Of a DNA stretch of 64,000 nt, positions 52,555 to 61,143 are shown piece by piece. Under the pieces are notes generated by a model that saw only the letters and a list, made by a program, of their open reading frames with translations, was not told the origin of the DNA and searched no databases. The stretch is from the NCBI GenBank assembly GCA_050746125.1, contig JBOGKX010000012.1, positions 31,604 to 95,603 of the forward strand, in the 5' to 3' direction. Both the position numbers and the translations under genes were made by a program. This DNA is from JAJPKR01 sp050746125. GTDB taxonomy: Bacteria > Acidobacteriota > Terriglobia > Terriglobales > SCQP01. Positions within the stretch are counted from its first letter, which is position 1; every line of letters starts with the position of its first letter.

Positions 52555-53898
52555 TCAGGCCTCGCCATCTCCTTCCAGGCCGGTCCAGCGGTGGAATAGC
52601 TCCCGCTCCAGCCGGCGGCGCAATTCCTCGCTCTTCAACCGCGCCAAGATATCGCTGGCGAATGCGAAGGTCAGCAGCCGCCGTGCCGGCTCGGCGCCAA
52701 TGCCGCGGGATTGCAGGTAGAACAGCGCCTCGGCGTCGATCTGCCCGAAGGTGGCGCCGTGGGTGCAGCGCACGTCGTCGGCGCGGATCTCCAACTGCGG
52801 GTCGGCGCTGGCCACGGCATCGGGCGAGAGCAAAAGATTCTTGTCGCTTTGGATCGCGTCGGTGTGCTGCGCGTCCGCGCGCACCACGATGCGGCCGCGA
52901 AAAGCCGTGGTCGCCTGCCCGTCCAAGATGCCTTTGTAGTACTCCCTGCTGGTGCCCAGCGGCTGGGCATGGTCGAGCACCGTGTGGTTGTCGATATGCT
53001 GGCGGCCGGCGGCGAGATAGAGGCCGTTGAGCAGCACCTCGGCTCCCTCTCCGTCCAGCACCGCCGTCACGTCGTTGCGGGTCAAGGCGCCGCCGAAAGT
53101 CAGGGCATGCAAAGCCGCGCGCGCCGAGCGTCCCACCCGGGCGAAGGTGGAGGAGACATGGTACGAGGCCGGATTCTCCTGTTGCAGCCGCACGTGCTCG
53201 AGCGCGGCGTTCTCTTCCGCCACGATCTCGGTGACAACGTTGGTGAAAGCCGCCGCCGGCCCCAGGCTGGCGTAGCCTTCAATCACCATGGCCTGGCTGT
53301 CGCGGCCGGCCACGATCAGGATTCGCGGCTGGACGTAGGTAGTGGCCGCGGCCGTCGCCAAATGCAAAACGTGCACCGGCGCCGCCGGCGCCTGCCCGCG
53401 GCCGATCTCGATGACCGCGCCATCTTCGAGCAACGCGGTGTTCATGGCCACGAAGGCAAGCTCATCCCACCCCGCCTCATGCGTCAGGTACTCGGTTATG
53501 CCGTCGCCGGCGGTCAGCGCCTCCGCCAGGCTGCCCGCGCGCACGCCGCTGCCCAGCGCCGTCGGCGTCGAAAAACGCGCCACGTAACGGCCGTCCACGA
53601 AAACCAACCGCGCCCCGCCCAGTTCGCCAAAAGGCGAGGCCGCTAGAAAGCGCTCGACCGCGCTCTCCGCCGCCGCGTCGAGTTCCGGCGCGGCGATGTA
53701 GCTGCCGCGCGCGATCGGCGCCGTGTTCGTATGCCGCCATTCTTCGTGCTTCGTGGTGGGGAAGCCGAGCGCTAGAAAGCGCTCGAACGCGGTGCGGCGC
53801 GCCGTGGCCAGCCAGCCCGGCCCCCGCTGTGCGCGGGCCAGTGCCTCGAAGCGGGCTCGGTACGCGCCCTCGATCACTGGAGTTGCTGTCGCGCTCAT
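52555..53898 (-). CDS. sufD: SufD Fe-S assembly scaffold subunit
   Basis: 447-residue beta-helix protein of the SufBCD complex. GGALTRNDVTAVLDG, DNHTVLDHAQP and REYYKGILDGQATTAFRGR (in two pieces) together with the C-terminal ATFGQIDAEALFYLQSRG are SufD motifs, while the cluster-binding Cys region of SufB is missing. It works with SufC ATPase and SufB to build clusters. Located between sufC and sufS with small gaps. Confidence 0.95.
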   Translation of the reverse strand: MSATATPVIEGAYRARFEALARAQRGPGWLATARRTAFERFLALGFPTTKHEEWRHTNTAPIARGSYIAAPELDAAAESAVERFLAASPFGELGGARLVFVDGRYVARFSTPTALGSGVRAGSLAEALTAGDGITEYLTHEAGWDELAFVAMNTALLEDGAVIEIGRGQAPAAPVHVLHLATAAATTYVQPRILIVAGRDSQAMVIEGYASLGPAAAFTNVVTEIVAEENAALEHVRLQQENPASYHVSSTFARVGRSARAALHALTFGGALTRNDVTAVLDGEGAEVLLNGLYLAAGRQHIDNHTVLDHAQPLGTSREYYKGILDGQATTAFRGRIVVRADAQHTDAIQSDKNLLLSPDAVASADPQLEIRADDVRCTHGATFGQIDAEALFYLQSRGIGAEPARRLLTFAFASDILARLKSEELRRRLERELFHRWTGLEGDGEA

Positions 53899-53905
53899 CG
53901 TTGCT

Positions 53906-54676
53906 CTAAACTCCCGCTCCCACTGTTTCTTCCAGCCAGCCGTAGCCCTTGTCTTCCAGTTCCAGCGCCAACTCCTTGCCCCCCGAGCGCACGATGCGCC
54001 CGTTGTAGAGCACGTGCACGAAGTCGGGAACGATGTAGTTCAGCAGCCGCTGGTAGTGCGTTACCACGATGGCCGAGCGCTCCGGATGCCGCATCGCGTT
54101 CACACCAGCCGCCACCGTCTTCAGTGCGTCGATGTCCAGGCCCGAGTCGGTTTCGTCCAGAATCGCCAGCTTCGGTTCCAGCACCGCCATCTGGAAAATT
54201 TCGTTGCGCTTCTTTTCGCCGCCCGAAAAGCCTTCGTTCACCGAGCGCTGGCTCAAGGCCGAATCCATCTCGAGCAGCTTCATCTTGTCCCGCGACAGGC
54301 GCAGAAAGTCGGCGGCGTCGAGTTCTTCCAGGCCGCGATGCTTGCGGATGGCGTTGAGCGCCGCCCGCAGGAAATACAGGTTGCTGACCCCCGGAATCTC
54401 GACCGGGTACTGAAACGCCAGGAACAAGCCCTCGCGCGCCCGCTCCTCGGGCGCTAGCTCGAGTAGATTCCGGCCCAAAAAGCACGCCGCCCCGGCCGTG
54501 ACCTCGTAGCTGTCGCGCCCGGCCAGTACCCCGGCCAGCGTGCTCTTGCCCGAGCCGTTCGGCCCCATGATGGCGTGCACCTCGCCCGCGCCCACGCGCA
54601 GCTCGACACCACGCAATATTTCCCGCCCGTCGGCCGATTTGGCGATGCGGGCGTGTAGGTTCTCGATCTCAAGCAT
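53906..54676 (-). CDS. sufC: SufC Fe-S assembly ATPase
   Basis: 256-residue ABC-type ATPase that drives conformational change in SufBD. Walker A MGPNGSGKSTLAG, Q-loop FQYPVEIPGV, signature FSGGEKKRNE and Walker B AILDETDSGLD are complete, with the catalytic Glu. ATG at 54676 is 18 bp after the sufB stop. Confidence 0.97.
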   Translation of the reverse strand: MLEIENLHARIAKSADGREILRGVELRVGAGEVHAIMGPNGSGKSTLAGVLAGRDSYEVTAGAACFLGRNLLELAPEERAREGLFLAFQYPVEIPGVSNLYFLRAALNAIRKHRGLEELDAADFLRLSRDKMKLLEMDSALSQRSVNEGFSGGEKKRNEIFQMAVLEPKLAILDETDSGLDIDALKTVAAGVNAMRHPERSAIVVTHYQRLLNYIVPDFVHVLYNGRIVRSGGKELALELEDKGYGWLEETVGAGV

Positions 54677-54694
54677 GTTGGTCTCTCGCCGCGG

Positions 54695-56143
<1,449 letters not shown>

Positions 56144-56168
56144 AGTGTCTCCACCCCCTATCCTGGCA

Positions 56169-56192
56169 AATCTGTACAAGAAAGTCTAGATT
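56169..56192. promoter_or_regulatory. Palindromic candidate operator upstream of sufB
   Basis: AATCTgtACaagaaaGTctAGATT (56169-56192) is a 24-bp imperfect inverted repeat with AATCT/AGATT arms and inner AC/GT pairs, 26-49 bp before the sufB ATG. Its length and AT-rich character stand out from the GC-rich surroundings. It could bind the Rrf2 regulator encoded at the end of the operon; no family consensus was matched exactly. Confidence 0.4.
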
Positions 56193-56369
56193 GCTCTGGA
56201 ACGTAAAACGCTGCTCCGCAGCCGCGCTGGCGCCTCGAATCGCGGCCGGGGAGCGGGCCCCGGGGACGGCGCAAAAATTTGTCTCATTTTGGCGGCGTCC
56301 AGGCCCATTTCGTCCCCCCAAGCGCGGGGGTGGGGTCAAGAAAACAGGGAACTTGGCGATCGCCGACCG

Positions 56370-56726
56370 TTAAGACACGGCGGTGTGTTTTTGCGCCGGC
56401 GTCGCGCTGTCGGGGGACTCGAAAATTGGCGCCACGGCACGACCGGTACGAGTTGGCACACCTCGCCCACAGTGGCTACGATGCCACTTTCGGTGGAGGT
56501 GGTTGCCTGGACTAGCTACAGCGCCTGGGCGGTCACCGGCGCCGCGGAGATCTTGAGGCGGAGACTGGTCCCGAAGCGCCAGGCAGTGCGCGGCGGCGGC
56601 CTCGGCGCGAGAAATTGGGCGATCGGCGTGAATTACCCAAAAGCCGGCGGCCAGGTGGAGGGCCCGGCGGATCGGCTTGGGGATGACAATGCGGCCCGCG
56701 GCATCGATTGGGACCTCGCTCTTCAT
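56370..56726 (-). pseudogene. Broken AbrB-type antitoxin gene
   Basis: The first 28 codons from ATG 56726 (preceded by GAGG) encode a good AbrB/SpoVT N-terminus, IDAAGRIVIPKPIRRALHLAAG. After this the frame continues as unrelated sequence to 56370. In the +1 frame, about 70 bases later, GTSLRLKI would resume the next AbrB strand and ends at a TAG after TAQAL. This suggests insertion plus frameshift in a former antitoxin. No intact toxin follows it. It lies 107 bp downstream of the vapC stop. Confidence 0.6.
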
Positions 56727-56833
56727 TCATGCCATTTTTACCTCGCGCATCTCCCCCTGCGCTCGTTGCGATGCCGGAGCGTAGTGCTTGCCTGGCGGCA
56801 TAGAGAATCGGCCACATTCGGGCCTCTCGCAAG

Positions 56834-57289
56834 CTAGCGTAGCCAGCGGCCGAGGATGAGGGCCTCGAGGCCGGGGAGTCGGGCGAAGGCGGAATCGTTG
56901 GTCACGATCGCGGTGGCGCCGGCGGCCTCGGCGGTGGCAGCTTGCAGGGCGTCGGGCGTCCGCAGCCGCCACTGGGCACGGAGGCGCGCGGCGCGGTCGG
57001 CGATGTCGAGGTCGGGTGCCAGCCAACGGAGTCCGGGGAGCATGGTCGCGGCCGCAAAGATGGCATCGACCCGCGGCTCGTCGCCGGCACGGTAAGCCGG
57101 GATGAGCAGTTCGGTCATGGTAATGCTCGAGGTAACTCCTGCCGTTTTGCCGCTGGCGATGAGTTCGAGCGCGGCGTTGGCCAACGCGCCAAAGCGCCGG
57201 TCGCTTTCGAGATGGTAGATCAGCACGTTCGTGTCGAGCGCCAGGAGGCGATGGCGGAGCAGCCGCGCTCGCCATTCGACTAGTCCCAC
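56834..57289 (-). CDS. vapC: VapC-type PIN-domain toxin
   Basis: 151-residue PIN ribonuclease. Acidic active-site residues are Asp19 (LALDTNVLIY), Glu60 (TMTELL), Asp113 (RTPDALQ) and Asp132 (TNDSAF). VapC toxins cut tRNA or rRNA when freed from the antitoxin. GTG at 57289 is the best start: it overlaps the 3' end of the AbrB antitoxin gene by 10 bases, the usual antitoxin-toxin coupling. Earlier reading would have no start signal. Confidence 0.88.
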   Translation of the reverse strand: MGLVEWRARLLRHRLLALDTNVLIYHLESDRRFGALANAALELIASGKTAGVTSSITMTELLIPAYRAGDEPRVDAIFAAATMLPGLRWLAPDLDIADRAARLRAQWRLRTPDALQAATAEAAGATAIVTNDSAFARLPGLEALILGRWLR

Positions 57290-57501
57290 GCGCGCCGTTC
57301 CCGTTTCACGTAATTGCGGCCGTAGAGGCCTTTGCCCAGGCCGCGCAGCGCCGCGACGAGATCGTCGGGACGCTTCAGGACTAGGGCGCGGTTTCCGCGC
57401 AGTACGAACTGGACGAGATCGCCGGGTTTGAGACCCAGCGCCCGCCGCGCGGCGGCCGGGATGACGATTTGGTTCTTCGAGGACAATTTCGCCACGGGCA
57501 T
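57280..57501 (-). CDS. vapB: AbrB-family VapB antitoxin
   Basis: 73-residue AbrB/SpoVT swapped-hairpin DNA-binding protein: AKLSSKNQIVIPAAARRALGLKPGD followed by an acidic/basic tail that should bind VapC (KSSKNQIVIP-type beginning shown as LSSKNQIVIPAAARRALG). It represses its own promoter in this family. ATG at 57501 sits seven bases after a perfect TATAAT, so the mRNA may be leaderless. vapC overlaps its end. Confidence 0.88.
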   Translation of the reverse strand: MPVAKLSSKNQIVIPAAARRALGLKPGDLVQFVLRGNRALVLKRPDDLVAALRGLGKGLYGRNYVKRERRAWD

Positions 57502-57528
57502 GCTTTACATTATATGAAAAAGTAAAGC
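57502..57528 (-). promoter_or_regulatory. vapBC promoter inside a perfect inverted repeat
   Basis: GCTTTAC (57502-57508) and GTAAAGC (57522-57528) form a perfect 7-bp inverted repeat with a 13-bp spacer. The spacer contains the minus-strand -10 box TATAAT (57514-57509), which is seven bases before the vapB ATG. A dimeric AbrB antitoxin bound here would block RNA polymerase. No convincing -35 box is seen. Confidence 0.65.
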
Positions 57529-57539
57529 GAGGGCCAGCT

Positions 57540-58046
57540 GTCAAGCGCAAGGCCGCTGGCATCAAGCCGGGCGGCGCGGGCAAGACCACCGTGATGGCCG
57601 TATTGAAGCGGGGCGGCGAGATCCGCACCCGCGTCATCGCCGACCGCACCGCCGAGATCCTGGACTTGGTCGTGAAGGCCAACGTGCACCGCGGATCCGA
57701 ACTTTACACCGATGAGAACTCTGGCTACTTCGGGCTGGGCAAGGATTACGCCTACAACGTCATCGACCACGCTGTGTCCTACGTAGACGGCCAGATCTAT
57801 GCCAAGGGTCTGGAGAATTTCTGGAGCCTGGTCAAGCGCGGCCTCGGGGGCACCTACGTATCCGTGGAACCGTTCCATCTGTTCCGCTACCTGGACGAAC
57901 AGGGAATCCGTTACAACATCCGCAAGGACGGCGACCGCGGGATCACCGATGCCGAGCGGTTCCAGATCGCCATGGGGCAAATCAGCGGGAAGCGCCTCAC
58001 CTACGAAAAGCTGACCGGGAAGGAGGGGGAAACGGAAGCTTTTTAA
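57540..58046 (+). pseudogene. 5'-truncated IS1595-family transposase remnant
   Basis: The frame from about 57540 to TAA 58046 encodes the C-terminal half of an ISXO2-like transposase. KAAGIKPGGAGKTTVMAVL, YTDENSGYFGL with the second catalytic Asp, and LENFWSLVKRGLGGTYVSV are recognisable. The N-terminal part with the zinc ribbon and the first Asp motif is missing, and the sequence begins without a start next to the vapB promoter. Intact members are about 300 residues. No terminal inverted repeats were found. It marks past mobile-element activity at this locus. Confidence 0.8.
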
Positions 58047-58106
58047 TCGGCCCCGTCAGAGTCGAGGCAGGCGTTTACCGACCGGCGTCGGGGGAACAGA
58101 GATCGG

Positions 58107-58161
58107 TTGACAGCGCCTTCGGCGCACGCCTAACGTCTAGGATAAGAAAGGCCGATACAAT
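58107..58161 (+). promoter_or_regulatory. Promoter region of the four-gene cassette
   Basis: Two alternatives are visible. TTGACA (58107-58112) with TAACGT 18 bp on gives a normal promoter with a short leader; the small hairpin GCGCC-TTC-GGCGC lies directly after the TTGACA. Alternatively TACAAT (58156-58161) is six bases before the ATG at 58168 and would give a leaderless transcript. No Shine-Dalgarno precedes the first gene. Confidence 0.4.
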
Positions 58162-58167
58162 AGCGAT

Positions 58168-58422
58168 ATGGCTGCCCATCGAAAAGTTCGCCTGCCGGAT
58201 GGCAAGGATTACGACAGCGTCGTCGTCGAATTCGAGCCCGAAAAGGAGAGCTTCAGCATCTACTTGCTGGAGGATGGGACGACCCTCAAAGTAAAGGCGG
58301 TTCTCACCGAAGTGTCGCGCGTCGAAGGTGCCTACCTTCCTAACGGCGACCCGCTCTACGCTATCCAGGCGGCGCAAATTCTCTCGGCTGTCGCGCCCGA
58401 GCACCTACGGAAAAAGGAGTAA
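58168..58422 (+). CDS. Cassette gene A, small protein of unknown function
   Basis: 84-residue soluble, acidic, probably all-beta then helical protein. The centre (LLEDGTTLKVKAVLTEVSR) resembles small conserved soil-bacterial proteins with LEDGTxLxxKxVxTEVxR and a later Asn-Gly-Asp-Pro-Xaa-Tyr turn. No enzymatic motif. It is the first of four tightly packed genes with little space between them, and its TAA lies inside the AAGGAG ribosome site region of the next gene. Base composition is lower in GC than the flanking housekeeping genes, suggesting acquisition. Confidence 0.7.
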   Translation: MAAHRKVRLPDGKDYDSVVVEFEPEKESFSIYLLEDGTTLKVKAVLTEVSRVEGAYLPNGDPLYAIQAAQILSAVAPEHLRKKE

Positions 58423-58425
58423 CGC

Positions 58426-58848
58426 ATGTTCAGCCAAACTCCAGATCCGATTCTGGTCGAAATGCCAATATGCATTATCGGTCAGCGCAATCAAGACCTG
58501 CCGCAGGTCGACCTCAAGCTGCAGGGAACCAATTGGGATTCCCTGCCGCCGACGTTTCCTAGTCTGTTTCCGGCAGCTCGCCACATGGTTGACCTCATCG
58601 TAGAAGCGCTTGGCAACGTGCCGCAGGTGAGGCGCGTCCTCATTGGCCGCTCCGGTGAGGTCTATCACGTCTGGACACTTACCGACAAGTGGACTGCCGA
58701 GTCTCGCCGCCAAATATACGACACTCAACTTGGCCTTTTAGACGATTTGCGCGGATTTTTGCTCGACTTTTACGTCATTCGCTTGGACGCGAACGACGAT
58801 GTTGACAGTGTCGCGGCTGGAATTCCGGTTGTTTTCGATAGGAAATAG
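58426..58848 (+). CDS. Cassette gene B, unknown alpha/beta protein
   Basis: 140 residues. The segment RRVLIGRSGEVYHVWTLTD then a helix and LDFYVIRLD looks like alternating beta-alpha-beta structure, faintly reminiscent of a minimal nucleotidyltransferase, but the GSxRG and DxD motifs of that fold are absent. It is therefore at most a catalytically dead relative, and function is unknown. A strong AAAAAGGAG lies seven bases before the ATG. It is followed eight bases later by the HEPN-like gene, so a paired function, such as antitoxin or sensor, is plausible. Confidence 0.68.
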   Translation: MFSQTPDPILVEMPICIIGQRNQDLPQVDLKLQGTNWDSLPPTFPSLFPAARHMVDLIVEALGNVPQVRRVLIGRSGEVYHVWTLTDKWTAESRRQIYDTQLGLLDDLRGFLLDFYVIRLDANDDVDSVAAGIPVVFDRK

Positions 58849-58856
58849 CAGCACCG

Positions 58857-59228
58857 GTGCCTCCGACAGACAAGCACGTGCAGATTGCACGGGATAATGG
58901 GCATTTTCTGGTTGGACTCAATCCCGCGAACGGACCTGCGCGCGGCTGGGGCGCGACTGTGGCGTTTTATGAGGCCATCCACTGGGTAGAAGCTTTCTTC
59001 GCCAAGCAGCAGATCCATTCTGTTGATCATCGAACGCGCGATAGCGGGCTAGCGATGTTTGCGGAAACCAAGGGGATCTATAACGATTTTTCAGAACTGA
59101 AGACGTTCTCGATGAACGCGCGCTACCATGGGAAATATCCGACTCCGGAGGATTACAAATTGATCGTATTACCGGCCCTGGAATCCGTTCAGAGGCAGAT
59201 GTCCAAAGCGATTTCGCCGCACCCATGA
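58857..59228 (+). CDS. Cassette gene C, HEPN-like helical protein
   Basis: 123 residues from GTG 58857. The helical pattern WGATVAFYEAIHWVEAFFA, then VDHRTRD, YNDFSELKTFSMNARYHG and a last helix resembles HEPN-superfamily proteins, in which FYxAxH and an SxxARY segment recur. The catalytic R-x4-6-H of HEPN ribonucleases is not evident, so RNase activity is uncertain. The stop overlaps the ATG of the next small gene (ATGA). HEPN proteins commonly act in toxin-antitoxin and antiviral systems. Confidence 0.65.
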   Translation: MPPTDKHVQIARDNGHFLVGLNPANGPARGWGATVAFYEAIHWVEAFFAKQQIHSVDHRTRDSGLAMFAETKGIYNDFSELKTFSMNARYHGKYPTPEDYKLIVLPALESVQRQMSKAISPHP

Positions 59229-59374
59229 GGAAGCCGAATCCGGCCATCGCCATCCCCGGCAAGACGGACTTCGAGCGGTTCCAGAACCTGGTTCATGCGG
59301 CGCTGAGCACGCCGCACACACCCGCTCCGAAGCTGCGGAAGCCAGCGAAGAAGCGGCGCAAGGCCCACCGCTAA
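59225..59374 (+). CDS. Cassette gene D, small basic protein
   Basis: 49-residue protein starting at ATG 59225, overlapping gene C by four bases. The N-terminal part TDFERFQNLVHAALSTP is a short amphipathic helix, and the C-terminus is strongly basic (KLRKPAKKRRKAHR), fitting nucleic-acid or partner binding. Very similar small ORFs with an FxxLxxxxLxxP helix and a basic tail follow many accessory genes. It is too short to be confident without homologues, but the coupling and length in frame support a real gene. Confidence 0.6.
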   Translation: MRKPNPAIAIPGKTDFERFQNLVHAALSTPHTPAPKLRKPAKKRRKAHR

Positions 59375-59422
59375 CGATTCCGGCCTGTCATGATCCCACG
59401 CTGCCGCCGGGGTCTTTATGCG

Positions 59423-60244
59423 TCACCTACCGGGGCGCTGGCGGTCGGCCAGAGCGGCGATGGCCCAGATGGCGATGAAGCCGAATACCAGGACCAGGCC
59501 GGCTAAGGGCAGGGTCTCTTTCAACCCGTAGGTCGCGAAACGGTCGTAGATCAAGATCGAGATCACGCGCGGGTTGTAGGCAAGGATCACCAGCGAGCCG
59601 AATTCGCTGATGGCTCGTGCCAGCATCAGAATGGCCCCGCTGACGATCGAGCCGCGCGCCAGCGGCAGGCTGACCCGCCAAAACGCGCCGCCCGGACCGT
59701 AGCCCAGGCTGCGCGCCAGCCCCTCGAGCTGCGGATCAACGCCGCGAAAGCCGTCGCGGCAAGCATGCACCAGATAGGGACATGCAATGAACAGCATCGC
59801 GCCGGTAATGCCCGTCGCCGTGCCCACAAAATGCAAATGGAGCGCGGCCAGCAGCTTGCCGGCGGCCGCTTGGCGCGCAAATAGCAGCAGCAGCGCGATG
59901 CCCACCACCGGGTGCGGAATCACCAGCGGCAGATCGAGCAGCGCTCGCAACAGCCCCTGGCCGCGAAAACGCCCGCGCGCCAGCACGTAGCCGAGCGGCA
60001 CGGCCAGCAGCAAGCCGATCACGGTCGCCGTGCCGGCGGTCGCGAAGGTCAGCGCTAGCGAGGCGCGCACCTCGGGGTCGGCGAGCACCGTCGGCAAGCC
60101 GCCGGCCGAGGCGGCAAAGAGCCGCAGGATCGGCGCTGCCAGATACACCATCAGCAGCGCGGCGGGAAATATTAGCCAGGCCGCCAGCGCGCTGGCGTGC
60201 ACCGGGGCGCCCGAGGAACCGGGGGCGGAGGCGGAGGCGGCCAT
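59423..60244 (-). CDS. Molybdate/tungstate ABC transporter permease
   Basis: 273-residue inner-membrane permease (ModB/WtpB/TupB family) with about six helices. The cytoplasmic EAA-like loop is EGLARSLGYGPGGAFWRVSLP and the typical SEFGSLVILAYNPR follows. ATG at 60244 lies two bases after the stop of the binding-protein gene. The ATPase partner is absent here: downstream DNA is the accessory cassette on the opposite strand. Confidence 0.9.
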   Translation of the reverse strand: MAASASAPGSSGAPVHASALAAWLIFPAALLMVYLAAPILRLFAASAGGLPTVLADPEVRASLALTFATAGTATVIGLLLAVPLGYVLARGRFRGQGLLRALLDLPLVIPHPVVGIALLLLFARQAAAGKLLAALHLHFVGTATGITGAMLFIACPYLVHACRDGFRGVDPQLEGLARSLGYGPGGAFWRVSLPLARGSIVSGAILMLARAISEFGSLVILAYNPRVISILIYDRFATYGLKETLPLAGLVLVFGFIAIWAIAALADRQRPGR

Positions 60245-60246
60245 GG

Positions 60247-61143
60247 TTAGCTCTGACAGCGGGGCAAACTCGCGAGCCAACTTGCCAGCGCTGGCGGCGC
60301 CGCCCCCGGTTGGCCGGCGACGCAGGGCGGCGTGCGCGGCGGCTGGTCGGCGGCAGCGAGGGCCGCCGCGCCGCGCGGCGATGCCAGCAGGCGCAAAAAT
60401 GCCAGCGCTCCATTCACGTTCGCCGCCGTCGCCGGAACCGTAATGCCATAGACGATCTCCGCCGCCATGTTGATCGCGGCCGGCAAGCGCACGTACCGTA
60501 GCCCGTGTTGCTCGGCCACCGAGCGGTATTCCCAGGCGTAGTCGAGTTGTCCGGCTTCGAGCAGGGCCAGCAGCGCCACCGACTGCGGACGCCGGTTCGC
60601 CGCCGGCACCGCCGCCTTGAGGCGCGCCGCCAGGTCCGGACGGTGGTAATAGCGGGCCGCCCGTTGCCAGGCCCGCAATGTGTTATAGCCCTCCGGATCC
60701 AGAGCGGGATCGGCGTAGCCGAAGGCGACGTCGGGGCGTAGAAGAATATCCATCCAATTGCCGGCATTGATCTCGCCCGCCGCGCGCGACCGCGGCGTAT
60801 AGGCAATGACCAGTTCGTTGCCGGCAAATTCCAGCCACCAGCGCGGCGCCCGCCGCCCGTGGGCGCCGGCGAAGAGGCTGGCATCGGCGAGCGCCAATAA
60901 GTCCATGCGCGGGCCGAGATCGAGCAACTGCCGCAGCAAGAAGCGGCTGCCGCCCGTTTCCGGCTCGAAACGCCAGCCCGGCAGTTGCCGCGCCAATTGA
61001 TCGAAGGGCATTGCCAGCGTGGCCGCTCGCGCCTCGACCACCTGCTGCGCCTCCGTCCCCAGCCCGCAGGTCAAAAGCAGCCCGATCGCGGCCACCACGC
61101 AGCCCCGCTGCCGCGCTGCGCTCCTCGCCCTGTGCCGGCTCAC
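60247..61143 (-). CDS. WtpA-like molybdate/tungstate-binding protein
   Basis: 298-residue periplasmic binding protein with a signal peptide (VVAAIGLLLTCGLGTEAQ). FGYADPALDPEGYNTLRAW is the WtpA/ModA-II signature, and NELVIAYTPRSRAAGEIN is another conserved part. GTG start at 61143 overlaps the upstream TGA (GTGA), coupling translation to the Mop-type regulator. It captures oxyanions for the permease next to it. Confidence 0.9.
   Translation of the reverse strand: MSRHRARSAARQRGCVVAAIGLLLTCGLGTEAQQVVEARAATLAMPFDQLARQLPGWRFEPETGGSRFLLRQLLDLGPRMDLLALADASLFAGAHGRRAPRWWLEFAGNELVIAYTPRSRAAGEINAGNWMDILLRPDVAFGYADPALDPEGYNTLRAWQRAARYYHRPDLAARLKAAVPAANRRPQSVALLALLEAGQLDYAWEYRSVAEQHGLRYVRLPAAINMAAEIVYGITVPATAANVNGALAFLRLLASPRGAAALAAADQPPRTPPCVAGQPGAAPPALASWLASLPRCQS

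Noticed and set aside
57540..58170. Complete insertion sequence
   Set aside because: The transposase is 5'-truncated and no terminal inverted repeats or target duplication were found.
58426..59228. Standard MNT-HEPN toxin-antitoxin pair
   Set aside because: Gene B lacks the GSxRG and DxD motifs of minimal nucleotidyltransferases and gene C lacks an evident R-x4-6-H, so only a distant resemblance can be claimed.
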